In this document: one piece after another, positions 28,257 to 37,031 of the stretch
Position numbering within the stretch: position 1 is the first letter of the stretch
Layout: each line of letters opens with the position of its first letter
Source of the DNA: CAVYVZ01 sp963772065
GTDB taxonomy: Bacteria; Acidobacteriota; Vicinamibacteria; Vicinamibacterales; UBA2999
Direction of reading: 5' to 3'
Assembly: GCA_963772065.1 (NCBI GenBank)
Contig: CAVYVZ010000004.1
Coordinates: 434,001-498,000, forward strand
DNA: 64,000 nt
The notes under the pieces: model-generated
The model's input: the letters and a program-made list of their open reading frames with translations, nothing else
Databases searched by the model: none
Told to the model about the DNA's origin: nothing
Program-made: the position numbers and the translations under genes

Positions 28257-29677
28257 CTAGTTCCTCCCGCCGCGAGGGCGTCCGCGTTCCGGTGCGGTGC
28301 TGAACAGCGGCACAGACCAACCAAAACCAACCATGACCGAGTTCGTGTGGAAATGCTCCGACGTCTCCAACAACGCAGCGGCTGCGCCGCTCAGGACCGC
28401 CTGATAGTGATTGACGCTAACGACGGCTGACCACCAGCGCGTGAGGCCGACGCGGGCCTGGGCGTTGCCGGTGTACCCTTGTACTGACCCTCTTCGCCAA
28501 GAAGGCGTCGGCCCAGGTTGCCGTTTGCGTTCGCGGCGGAAAAGACCAGCTCGATGCGTTCGCTGACGTGCCCGCCGAGACTGACGTTCGCGCTCCGGGA
28601 AAGAAATGTCTGCGGACCGAAGAGCGGTGACGGCACATGATTCGCGGACTGTCGCCAATCCACGGCAACCGTCCAGGAGCGGCCCAGATCGAGATTCACG
28701 GTTCCGTAAGCATTGGGCAGCCAATATCGCTGGCGCACCACTTGTGGGCCTTGACTGTCGATGTGCGATCCGCCACCCCCACCAGAGATTGAGAGCGTTC
28801 GGGTGCGTGAAATCTCACGGCTGAAACCACCACCCAAACGGATCGTGTGGTTTTCGGTTGTCGCCGCACGCCCTCTCTGTAGTACGTCTGCAACCGATCT
28901 GGCATAGAAGGCGGTCACCATGCCGGAGCGACCAACTTTTCGGTTGAATGACAGCCGTCCCGCATGGGTCCGGTTGTCGAGCAGCGTGCGGTTTTCGTGT
29001 GTCTGTTTGGTGAACGAGTATCCGACAACCGTGCTCATGCGGCGGGTCCACTCGTGGTCGAGCGATCCTGCCGTATGCGTCGCCCAGGTCATGCCCTCGA
29101 ACAAGGCGTTGGCCAGGTTCGCCTCAACGCCCGGGATGGCGCCCGTGAATGCATTCGATGACGTACCCGAGGCGAGGTTCCCGTTCAACCCTCCGAAAAT
29201 GCCGAGGGATGCGAATGGAGATACCTGCACGCTTTGGGACGCCGCCAGCCTGGTATGCCGGCCGAGGCCGACACGGCCGCTCGCGGCTAGATCGCCGCCA
29301 TAACCAGGTGGTTGTCCGGCCGCGCGATACGTGCTCGCGTAGCTCGCCGTTCCGCGACCCGTGACGTCGAATCCCTTGGTCTGTGTTCCGACGCTGTATT
29401 GCAGTCCCAGACTGCCGGCGGTGATCGTCGCGCTCTGACGAGGCGTCACTACCGTCGTTTTCGTGCCGAAGGGTGTGATGTTGTCCTGATATCCACCAAG
29501 CAGCGACGCGTCGAACAGCAAATCGTGACGCACCCGATTCGGGTCTGGCGCCGGTCCACCCCCAAACCGCGGCCGCGACGGCCGGGGCGGCGGCTGCGCC
29601 ACCTGCGCGAACGACGACGTCGCGCATAGCAGCGCAGCGAGTGCAACCGCGGCGCGAACCGGAATGCGCGGCGTCAC
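28257..29677 (-). CDS. Outer-membrane beta-barrel protein of the EPS locus (one frameshift)
   Basis: Signal peptide AALAALLCATSSFA, then alternating beta-strand sequence of porin-like character: LLFDASLLGGYQDNITPFG, GLQYSVGTQTKGFDVTGRG, STVVGYSFTKQTHENRTL. In the sequence as given the frame breaks at GEEGQYKG. One missing G in the CCC (minus GGG) at 28476-28478 restores QYKGYTGNAQARVGLTRWW, then ...NSVMVGFGWSVPLFS, an end typical of barrels, with a stop at 28257. It may be the outer-membrane partner of the export system. Restored length is 473 residues. Confidence 0.8.
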
Positions 29678-30291
29678 GGCACCACCACCGTATCGCCCGG
29701 CTGCAACGCGATGTTCTGTTCGAGCTTCTTGCCCTTGGAGACGTCTTTGTAATTGAACTTGAACGACTTCTGCTGCCCCTGGCGCATGATCGTGATGTTC
29801 TCGGAGTCGGCGTACTCGACGAGGCCGCCGGCCAGCGCGATGAGCTGCATGACCGTGCGCGGGCCCGTCAGCGGATACGCCCCAGGCGTCGACACCATTC
29901 CGGTGATGAAGACCTTTCGGCTGTTGATCTGACGCACCACGATTGCGACGTTCGCATCAGTGAGGTACTTCGAGGCAGCCTCCTGAATCTGCGCCCGCAG
30001 CACATCGGGGCGCACGCCTGCGGCCTGGATCTCGCCAAGCAGCGGCACGGTGATGATTCCATCGGGGCGCACGGTCACGTCACCGCTGATATCGGCCTCG
30101 CGCCAGAACAGCACGCCGAGGACATCCTCGGGTCCGATCACAAAATCATTCGGCACCGCAACGACGGCAGCCGCCGCGGCCGGTGGCGTGTTGCCGTTGG
30201 TCCGAGCCGGTTGGGCGGACGCCGCCGTGGCGGTGGTGAGCGCGGTGAGGATCAGCACCGCGACGGTGGAGAAAGTACGCATGCTTGCCAT
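29674..30291 (-). CDS. Polysaccharide export protein (Wza/EpsE type)
   Basis: 205 residues with a signal peptide (TVAVLILTALTTATAASA). A Poly_export domain follows (FVIGPEDVLGVLFWREADI, DGIITVPLLGEIQAAG), then a SLBB-like domain (VFITGMVSTPGAYPLTGPRT). No lipobox cysteine is seen. It forms the outer-membrane or periplasmic channel for the polymer. ATG 30282 is an alternative start. Confidence 0.9.
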   Translation of the reverse strand: MASMRTFSTVAVLILTALTTATAASAQPARTNGNTPPAAAAAVVAVPNDFVIGPEDVLGVLFWREADISGDVTVRPDGIITVPLLGEIQAAGVRPDVLRAQIQEAASKYLTDANVAIVVRQINSRKVFITGMVSTPGAYPLTGPRTVMQLIALAGGLVEYADSENITIMRQGQQKSFKFNYKDVSKGKKLEQNIALQPGDTVVVP

Positions 30292-30299
30292 GGAGCTTC

Positions 30300-31283
30300 C
30301 TAGAAAAACGAGAATCTGCGGCGGTTGTAGAGCCTGAACAGCGACCCGCCCGATGCGGCCGCCGCCTGCTGCGGCGCCTCCGGCGGCCCGGGCGGCGCCG
30401 ATGGCTCCGTGACGGATGTTGGCGAGAGGGGCGATTCGACCTCCTCAGGCTCGGCCTCTCCCGCCTCACGCGAGACCAGATCGAAGTCGGCCATGACGTC
30501 ACGCACGAGCGCACACGTGATTGGCTTGACCTGTCTGGCGAATCCACCAATCAGCACGTTGTCGCACACCACGTTGATCGTGCGGGGCACGCCGGCCGAC
30601 GCGTCGTAGATCGCCGAGACCGCCTCCCTACTGAAGATATCGGCCGGACGCCCTCCGGCGATGCGAATGCGGCCGGCGACGTATGCAGCCGTTTCCGGGA
30701 AATCGAGCGTCCGCAGCTCGCAGCGAAGCGAGATGCGCTGTTTCAATTGCCGCAGGCTCGACTCGTTGAGCCGGTCCGCGAGCTCCGGCTGCCCGGCCAG
30801 GATCACGTTGAGCAGCTTCGTCGTGGGCGTCTCGATGTTGCCCAGCAGCCGCACTTCCTCGAGCAGCTCGTACGGGAGGCTCTGCGCCTCATCGAGGATC
30901 AGCGCGGTCAGCTTTCCGGCGCGCTGCCGGTCCTCGAGGTGCCGCCGCAGCGCGATCAGAAACCGCGCCTTCGACGAGATCGTGTCGGTGTCGAGGTCGA
31001 ACGCCGTGCTCAGGAACTCGTAGAATTCCGACCGCGTCAGCGTCGGATTGCTCAGCAGAACGCACTCGACGTGGTCGCCATTCAGCTCGCCCAGCGCTGC
31101 CTGCACGAGCGTCGTCTTCCCCGTCCCGGCTTCACCCAGCAGCAGCGTCAGGCCACGCGGCGTCGTCAGGCCATAACGCAGGTTGGCGAGGGCTTCCCGC
31201 TGCGGACCCGTCACGTAGAGGAACCGCGGGTTCGGCGAAAGATCGAAGGGACGTTCTTTGAGTCCGAAGAAGTTCTCGTACAT
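30300..31283 (-). CDS. AAA ATPase of XrtA/PEP-CTERM loci (ExeA/GspA-like)
   Basis: 327 residues. It starts MYENFFGLKERPFDLSPNPR, a well-known opening of the ExeA-like family. Walker A is LLLGEAGTGKTTLVQAAL, Walker B LTALILDEAQSLPYEL, and a sensor-like stretch is PELADRLNESSLRQLKQRIS. It is found next to the export genes in EPS loci and may supply energy or assembly function. The Pro/Ala-rich C-terminal tail is unusual (APPGPPEAPQQAAAASGGS). Confidence 0.9.
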   Translation of the reverse strand: MYENFFGLKERPFDLSPNPRFLYVTGPQREALANLRYGLTTPRGLTLLLGEAGTGKTTLVQAALGELNGDHVECVLLSNPTLTRSEFYEFLSTAFDLDTDTISSKARFLIALRRHLEDRQRAGKLTALILDEAQSLPYELLEEVRLLGNIETPTTKLLNVILAGQPELADRLNESSLRQLKQRISLRCELRTLDFPETAAYVAGRIRIAGGRPADIFSREAVSAIYDASAGVPRTINVVCDNVLIGGFARQVKPITCALVRDVMADFDLVSREAGEAEPEEVESPLSPTSVTEPSAPPGPPEAPQQAAAASGGSLFRLYNRRRFSFF

Positions 31284-31287
31284 CGAC

Positions 31288-32358
31288 TTACTGCCGGTAT
31301 TCCTTGAAAGGAAGCTGGCACTCGTGTTTGCGGAGGAAGTTCAGGAACCTTTTGTAGTCGCCTGGATCGAGGTTGAAGAGCCGCGCCACGATCTTGTAGT
31401 TGCCGCGCGCCTCCTCGAGACCCTTCCTGACGACGTCCCGCACGTGCGAACGCGTGATCTCACGCTGCATGTACAAGGGATAGACGACCGACCAGAATGA
31501 CTGTCGCTCTTCGATGAGGCGCCGGTACAAATCGTCCGCCACCGTCGCGCGCGCGACTTCCTTCGGGCGGCGGCCGCTATCCTGATAGGTCCGGACTTCG
31601 ATCGGCAGGTCCTCGGGCCGAATCAGCGGGGTGCGGCCGGTCACCACCAGCCGCTCGATGACGTTCTCGAGCTCGCGGACGTTTCCAGGCCAGGTGTAAC
31701 GGCGCAGCAGCTCCAGCGAATCTGGCGCCAGCTCGCGCGCGATATACGCATCGCTGCGCGTGAAGTACTTGAGGAAGTGATCGATGAGAACCGGCACATC
31801 CTCTGGACGCTCGCGCAGCGGCGGCACCAGCAGATGAATGACATTGAGGCGGTAGAACAAGTCTTCGCGGAACGTGCCCTGGTCGATCATGTCGCGCAGG
31901 TTCCGGTTGGTGGCGGCGATGACGCGCACGTCCACGCGGCCGAGCACGCGGTCGGCGCCGACCTTCTGCAGCTCGCCAGTCTCGAGGAACCGCAGCAGCA
32001 ACCCCTGCATGCGGAGCGTCATCTCGCCGATTTCGTCGAGGAACATCGTTCCGCGATCGGCGAGCTCGAGCTTGCCTTGCTTGTCGCGGTAGGCGCCGGT
32101 GAAGCTCCCCTTCACGTGGCCGAACAGCTCCGATTCGAGCAGCGTTTCGGGCAGACCGGCGCAGTTCACGGCCACGAACGGCCGCGTCGCGCGCGTGCTG
32201 TGCGCGTGAATCGCCTGGGCGACGAGCTCCTTCCCGACACCGCTCTCGCCGGTGACCAGGACCTTTGCGTCGGAGCGCGCCACGCGCTCGATCTCCAGCT
32301 TGAGATCGACCATCGCGGGACTCTCGCCGACAAGGATGTTCTGTCGATTGCCTCTCAT
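31288..32358 (-). CDS. Sigma-54-dependent activator, AAA+ domain with atypical C-terminal domain
   Basis: 356 residues. It has no receiver, GAF or PAS domain: the AAA+ domain starts at once. Walker A is GESGVGKE (37-44), the sigma-54 loop is GSFTGA (84-89; the usual motif is GAFTGA), and Walker B GTMFLDEIGE. The C-terminal ~60 residues (ARGNYKIVARLFNLDPGDYK, then RFLNFLRKHEC) resemble a Fis-like helix-turn-helix but diverge after the first helix. It is the first gene of the long operon and is preceded by a sigma-54 promoter (32441-32455), consistent with autoactivation. Confidence 0.88.
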   Translation of the reverse strand: MRGNRQNILVGESPAMVDLKLEIERVARSDAKVLVTGESGVGKELVAQAIHAHSTRATRPFVAVNCAGLPETLLESELFGHVKGSFTGAYRDKQGKLELADRGTMFLDEIGEMTLRMQGLLLRFLETGELQKVGADRVLGRVDVRVIAATNRNLRDMIDQGTFREDLFYRLNVIHLLVPPLRERPEDVPVLIDHFLKYFTRSDAYIARELAPDSLELLRRYTWPGNVRELENVIERLVVTGRTPLIRPEDLPIEVRTYQDSGRRPKEVARATVADDLYRRLIEERQSFWSVVYPLYMQREITRSHVRDVVRKGLEEARGNYKIVARLFNLDPGDYKRFLNFLRKHECQLPFKEYRQ

Positions 32359-32675
32359 CGGATCGGCGCCTTTCAGCTATGAACAGCGAGCGCGCGCACG
32401 ACGCGTCTCGGAGTGCTTGCCGTGGACACCGCCCCTCAGTGCAAGGCTGCCGCCAGTTCAGGCGACGAGGGATGCTGACGTCGGATATACTTACGAATCA
32501 GTGGTTTACGATCCTTCCGGCGGGCCGATCGGGGCGGTGAAATACAAAAGCGGCGGATCGCGGGTGCGGCGGACGTGGTCAGTCGGTCCGCAATGGAGAG
32601 GAAGATAGTCTGCCCAGACGGCGACATTTGGCTACGCCGCCTGGAAACCATTCCGTTAAGCTCTAGTTGGTGACT
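32359..32675. other. Divergent regulatory region
   Basis: No gene seen. It holds a strong sigma-54 site on the minus strand (32441-32455) for the leftward operon and two imperfect direct repeats, TTACGAATC and TTACGATCC, near 32488-32511. These could be activator sites. Confidence 0.6.
32441..32455 (-). promoter_or_regulatory. Sigma-54 (-24/-12) promoter
   Basis: On the minus strand it reads TGGCGGCAGCCTTGC, matching consensus TGGCACGNNNNTTGC with exact spacing and the following A. It ends about 83 bases before the start of the sigma-54 activator operon. Confidence 0.75.
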
Positions 32676-33065
32676 ATGCCAGCTCCCATCCGAGTCCTGG
32701 TTGTCGACGACGCCGAGGCCGTGAGAGTCATGCTGTCAGAATTGCTCGGGCATGCGGGATTCGAGGTCCTGAGCGCCAGCACCTTCGAGGAAGGGCGGCA
32801 TCTCGCCGACACCGCCGACCCTGACCTGCTGCTTGTGGACGTCCGCCTGATCGAGTTCAACGGCCTCCAGCTCGCCGTCCGGTCACGCCTGGAGTATCCG
32901 CAGCGACCGGTAATCGTCATGACGGGGCACTCCGACCCAGTGCTCGAAGCGGAGGCGCGGCGTCATGGCGCGGAGTTCGTGGAGAAACCGCTCCATCCCT
33001 CCCGTCTGATCGAGATGATCCACCGGATGGCGCCGTCGAAGGACGGCGGCGCGACACCCCAGTAA
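32676..33065 (+). CDS. Stand-alone response-regulator receiver domain
   Basis: 129 residues from ATG 32676; GTG 32670 is possible. The complete receiver signature is present: acidic pair Asp11-Asp12, phospho-acceptor Asp55 in LLLVDVRL, the Thr in VIVMTGHSD and Lys in EFVEKPLHP. There is no output domain. Sigma-54 activators without receivers sit on both sides, so it may be the missing receiver of a split NtrC-type system. It is similar to the degenerate receiver at 34474-35163. Confidence 0.85.
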   Translation: MPAPIRVLVVDDAEAVRVMLSELLGHAGFEVLSASTFEEGRHLADTADPDLLLVDVRLIEFNGLQLAVRSRLEYPQRPVIVMTGHSDPVLEAEARRHGAEFVEKPLHPSRLIEMIHRMAPSKDGGATPQ

Positions 33066-33324
33066 GCGCTGTCCAAGAACTGCACGGTTTCTGTCATCTG
33101 CCTTCCGTGCAGCGGTGTGCAAAGTGTTCAAAGGTGTGATTCCGGAGAGTAAAATCTCTGATCCTGCAGGAAAATTCTGCCGATCCCTGTTGACTTTCGT
33201 CTGCTTCGACCGCAAAATCGCCTTTCGTTCTCATTCGCATTAATCACGGCGTGGTGAGGAAATTCCTTTCCCTCGAGGGTTCCCAGGCCCTTGGGGCGTT
33301 GCTTCATGTGAGCTGAGGCTCTAG

Positions 33325-34445
33325 ATGGACAAACCAGTTGTCATGGTGGGTATCAGTCCCGCCGTACGGGGTATCGAAGAGGAAGTGCACCACGCGGCGC
33401 GGACCGACGCGAAGGTGCTGATCACGGGCGAGAGCGGCGTCGGCAAGGAAATCGTCGCGCGCCTGATTCATCAGCGCAGCAACCGTGGCCGGGTCCGCTC
33501 GTGACGATCAACTGCGCGGGCTTCCCCGATTCGCTTCTCGAGACGGAGCTGTTCGGACACGTCAAGGGCAGCTTCACCGATGCGTACCGCGACAAGCGCG
33601 GATGGCTCGAGCTGGCCCATGGCGGCACGATCTTCATGGACGAAGTGGGCGAGATGAGCCTGCGGATGCAGGCGCTCCTCCTCCGCTTTCTCGAGACCGG
33701 CGAGATTCAGCGCGTCGGCTCCGATCGCCGCCTGCCGGCGCTCGACGTGCGCGTGATCACCGCGACCCATCGCAAGCTGCTCGAGCGGATCGCGGACAAG
33801 TCGTTCCGCGAGGATCTCTACTACCGTCTGAACGTCATCCACGTCGAAGTGCCGCCGCTCCGCGATCGCCGGGAGGACATTCCGGTTCTGCTGAATCACT
33901 TCCTGCGCACGTTCTCGGACACGCATCAGATCGCTGTGCCCGAGGTGACCAGCGAAGCGTTGAGATGCCTCGGCGCGTACCAGTGGCCGGGCAACGTCCG
34001 CGAGCTGAAGAACGTGGCCGAGCGCCTCGTGCTGCGCTGCCGCAACGGACGCATCTCGGAAGAGGCGCTGCCGCCGGAAGTGTGGCGGAGCCGCGTCGCG
34101 CCTGCGACCACCGAGGTCCGGCAGGAGGCGCAGGGCCCGCGCATGTGCGAGACGCTGTTCGATCGTCTGGTCAAGGACGGCGACTCGTTCTGGTCGGCGG
34201 TCTATGAGCCGTTCATGGCGCGAGACCTCACCCGGGCCGATGTGCGTGAGCTGATCCGCATGGGCCTCGAGCACACCCGCGGCAACTACAAGCTGCTCGT
34301 CACCGGCTTCAACATGCCGCCGGAAGACTACAAGCGGTTCCTGAACTTCCTGCGGAAGTACCAATGCCACGTCCCGTTCCAGCGGTTCCGGATGCTGACG
34401 GCTCCGCTGTCGCGTTCCGACTCGGGGCGCGTGGCCAGCGTCTGA
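33325..34445 (+). CDS. Second sigma-54 activator paralogue with altered GAFTGA loop (one frameshift)
   Basis: The N-terminus (MDKPVVMVGISPAVRGI, VLITGESGVGKEIVAR) breaks at NRGR. One missing G in the GGG at 33491-33493 restores RGRGPLVTINCAGFPDSLLE and a 373-residue protein. It is a paralogue of the product of 31288-32358 with the same C-terminal family (TRGNYKLLVTGFNMPPEDYK, RFLNFLRKYQC). The loop that touches sigma-54 reads GSFTDA instead of GAFTGA, a change at a normally strict glycine. Walker B is TIFMDEVGE. It may therefore be a regulator without activating ability. Confidence 0.8.
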
Positions 34446-34473
34446 AGCAGTTCGATTGACTTCTGAATTGTTT

Positions 34474-35163
34474 TCAGTGCGCCAATAACGTCCAGCCTGG
34501 CACCGAGTCCACGAGGGCTCGCCAGGCGACGGCTCCGGCGGGATCGACGCCAACGATCGTGGCGCCGCACCACAACCCATTCTTGTCCGGCGGGTCCAGC
34601 GTCCACACGCGTTGCGCGCGGCAGCTGACATTGAAGAGCGGGATCCGCAGCATGAAGTACGGCGGAATGGTCGCGGGCAGCTGGTCGCTCAGCTGCAAGC
34701 GCAATCCTTCGTAGCTCACGTCGAGGACTCGCGCTTCGACGTCGTTCACGAGCGCGTCGAGCATCGGAACGCGCTTGCGCGGCGAGCGGCGCGTCGGCCG
34801 GTATTCGGCCTCGGCGCGCCGCACCGTGTCGACGAGCACTTTCTCGTCGACCGGCGTCGTCAGATACGCAGCATGGAGCCGGTCGGCCTCCGACTGCAGG
34901 ACGGGATCGCGATCGCCGACGAGGATGACCGGCGTCTTCGAGCCGCGGCTCCGCGCGCGGATGGCGAGGTGCAGTCCGTTGTAGGCGCCCAGCTTGATCT
35001 GCGCGATCAGCAGGTCCGGCGAGGTTCCGTCGAGCTCGGCCCGTGCCGCAGCAAACGTCCGGATCACGCGGGCGGTGTAGCCGCTGGCCGACAGCCACTC
35101 CACCAGCGTCTCCCCGAGGCTCGCCTCGGAAACGACTACGATTGCCTGTCGCCGGACGTTCAT
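34474..35163 (-). CDS. Degenerate receiver plus PilZ-like domain protein
   Basis: 229 residues from ATG 35163. The receiver-like N-terminus lacks the catalytic residues: the acceptor Asp is Gln55 (LLIAQIKLGAYNGLHL), and the acidic pair is Ser-Glu. The C-terminal part has a PilZ-like look (RRSPRKRVPMLDAL, then VLDVSYEGLRLQLSD). PilZ domains bind cyclic-di-GMP; the arginine motif here is RRSPRKR. It may link c-di-GMP to this exopolysaccharide locus. The C-terminal end is 29 bases from the end of the second activator. Confidence 0.78.
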   Translation of the reverse strand: MNVRRQAIVVVSEASLGETLVEWLSASGYTARVIRTFAAARAELDGTSPDLLIAQIKLGAYNGLHLAIRARSRGSKTPVILVGDRDPVLQSEADRLHAAYLTTPVDEKVLVDTVRRAEAEYRPTRRSPRKRVPMLDALVNDVEARVLDVSYEGLRLQLSDQLPATIPPYFMLRIPLFNVSCRAQRVWTLDPPDKNGLWCGATIVGVDPAGAVAWRALVDSVPGWTLLAH

Positions 35164-35417
35164 GAACGTCCGATGCCTGTCGGCTGCAGATCGATCGCTC
35201 TTGCGGGGCCACATGTCGGTGAATTGGCGATCGGTCGGGTCGTCTCGGCAACCGCCCCGGGATGTCGTGAGAGACAATACAAAGGCGCGAGGATCGCCAG
35301 CACCTGGTCGTAGAGGAAAACGTGTGCGACCCTGGCACTGCTGCGAACGAGGCCAGCGTCGGACGTCCAATTGGCCATAAACTCCTCGCACCGCGGATTG
35401 CGGGCTGTGACGATTCT

Positions 35418-35432
35418 GCAATCGCGTTGCCC
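35418..35432 (-). promoter_or_regulatory. Weak sigma-54-like site for the receiver-PilZ gene
   Basis: The minus strand reads GGGCAACGCGATTGC, with correct GG-N10-GC spacing and a good -12. It is about 255 bases from the start, which is long. Confidence 0.25.
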
Positions 35433-35498
35433 GACCACGAACGCCGAGGATTTTGGGCGAATAGGTGTAAACATCCGAGAATTCTCGCAAGTCGTAGA

Positions 35499-35513
35499 CG
35501 CACACTATGTGCG
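35499..35513. promoter_or_regulatory. Palindrome upstream of sigma-54 promoter (possible activator site)
   Basis: CGCACACTATGTGCG has perfect 6-base arms around CTA. It lies about 90 bases upstream of the promoter, a normal distance for a sigma-54 enhancer site. A second palindrome is at 35476-35487. Confidence 0.35.
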
Positions 35514-35601
35514 AAAGATCCAGCGCTTCGCCCTCCGGCCGACAAAAGATCACTGAGAGGCAGACATTGCCGACTCGGATTTCGCGGGGCGGGAGGTCGG
35601 C

Positions 35602-35616
35602 TGGCGAGTATCTTGC
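35602..35616 (+). promoter_or_regulatory. Sigma-54 (-24/-12) promoter
   Basis: TGGCGAGTATCTTGC matches TGGCACGNNNNTTGC with exact spacing. It lies 42 bases before the nucleotide-sugar dehydrogenase start. Confidence 0.75.
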
Positions 35617-35658
35617 GAAGTACGCGCTCTTGTCGTTTCTAATGAGGAATCAGCAGCA

Positions 35659-37023
35659 ATGATGATCTCGGTGACGGGGGCCACGCTCCTCGATGGGATT
35701 CGTAACCGTCGCGCCCGGGCAGGCGTGGTCGGCCTCGGCTACGTCGGCCTGCCGCTCGCGGTGGAACTGGCGCGCGCGGGGTTCACGACGACGGGCATCG
35801 ATCTCGATGCCAACAAGGTCACGGCCGTGAACGAAGGACGCTCGTACATCGACGACGTGCCGACAGGCGAGGTCGCCGCGCTTCGGGCCGCGGGACGCCT
35901 CATGGCGACGACGACGTTCGATGCCGTCTCCGAGCTCGATACGATCAACATTTGCGTGCCGACGCCGCTCGGCAAAGCCAAGGATCCGGATCTGTCCTTC
36001 GTCGTGGCAGCGGCGGAAGAAGTCGCCAAGCGGCTGCATCCCGGCATGCTGATCGTGCTGGAGTCCACCACGTATCCCGGCACGACCGACGAGCTCGTGC
36101 TGCCGATTCTCGAGCGCACGGGTCTCAAAGTGGGCCGCGACTTCTTCCTTGCGTTCTCGCCCGAGCGCGTGGATCCGGGCAACAAGCAGTTCAACACCGC
36201 CAACGTACCCAAAGTGATTGGCGGCGTCACACCCGACTGCACCGCGCTGGCGGCGGAACTGTACGGCGCGGCCATCCAGACGATCGTGCCGGTGAGCTCG
36301 CCGCGCGTGGCGGAGATGGTGAAGCTCCTCGAGAACACCTTCCGCGCCGTGAACATCGGACTGGTCAACGAGCTCGCGCTGATGTGCGACCGCATGTCGA
36401 TCGATGTTTGGGAGGTCGTGCGGGCGGCGGCGACGAAGCCGTTCGGCTTCATGCCCTTCTATCCCGGGCCGGGACTCGGCGGCCACTGCATTCCAATCGA
36501 TCCGTTCTACCTCTCGTGGAAGGCGCGTCAATCGGGCTTCGAAGCACGGTTCATCGAGCTCGCCGGCACCGTGAACGGAGCGATGCCGCACTACGTCGTC
36601 TCGCTCGTCTCCGACGCGCTCAACAGCGTCCGCAAGCCGCTCAATGGATCGCGCGTGCTGGTGGCAGGCGTGGCCTACAAACGCGACGTGGACGACATTC
36701 GTGAATCGCCCGCCCTCGACGTGCTGTCGCTTTTGCAGGCGCGCGGCGCGATCCTCTCGTACACCGACCCGCATGTGCCCCGCCTGGCAGGTCACCTCTG
36801 GCCGGGAGGCGTGGATCTCCAGCACGTCGACCTGCAAGCTTGCAGGCCAGGACAGATCGACTGCGCGGTCGTCGTGACCGACCATTCGGGGTGCGACTAC
36901 GAACGGCTCCAGCGCATCGCCACGGTCGTCGTCGACACACGAAATGCCATCAGGAATCCGGGGCCCAACGTGATGCGATTGGGCGCGCCGCGTCATGGCG
37001 TCGCCATGTCGGAGACGGTATAG
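35659..37023 (+). CDS. UDP-sugar 6-dehydrogenase (WbpA/UDP-GlcNAc-type)
   Basis: 454 residues. N-terminal Rossmann GVVGLGYVGLPLAVELARAG, then STTYPGTTDEL, a central FSPERVDPGN and the catalytic Cys in GPGLGGHCIPIDPFYLSWKA. The RVDPGN and GGHCIPIDP motifs fit the UDP-N-acetyl-hexosamine dehydrogenase group better than UDP-glucose dehydrogenase. It supplies uronic-acid type sugars. It is the first gene of the ABC-exporter operon. The start could be ATG 35659 or 35662. Confidence 0.9.
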   Translation: MMISVTGATLLDGIRNRRARAGVVGLGYVGLPLAVELARAGFTTTGIDLDANKVTAVNEGRSYIDDVPTGEVAALRAAGRLMATTTFDAVSELDTINICVPTPLGKAKDPDLSFVVAAAEEVAKRLHPGMLIVLESTTYPGTTDELVLPILERTGLKVGRDFFLAFSPERVDPGNKQFNTANVPKVIGGVTPDCTALAAELYGAAIQTIVPVSSPRVAEMVKLLENTFRAVNIGLVNELALMCDRMSIDVWEVVRAAATKPFGFMPFYPGPGLGGHCIPIDPFYLSWKARQSGFEARFIELAGTVNGAMPHYVVSLVSDALNSVRKPLNGSRVLVAGVAYKRDVDDIRESPALDVLSLLQARGAILSYTDPHVPRLAGHLWPGGVDLQHVDLQACRPGQIDCAVVVTDHSGCDYERLQRIATVVVDTRNAIRNPGPNVMRLGAPRHGVAMSETV

Positions 37024-37031
37024 GCAGGCGC

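Larger units (their letters stand above)
35164..35658. other. Intergenic region with sigma-54 site and palindromes
   Basis: No gene seen. It contains a sigma-54 site at 35602-35616 for the rightward operon, and two palindromes upstream of it: CGAGAATTCTCG (35476-35487) and CGCACACTATGTGCG (35499-35513). A weaker sigma-54-like match lies on the minus strand at 35418-35432. Confidence 0.6.

Noticed and set aside
33280..33310. A sigma-54-like TTGGGG...TTGC before the second activator
   Set aside because: The GG to GC spacing is wrong (13 or 6 rather than 10).
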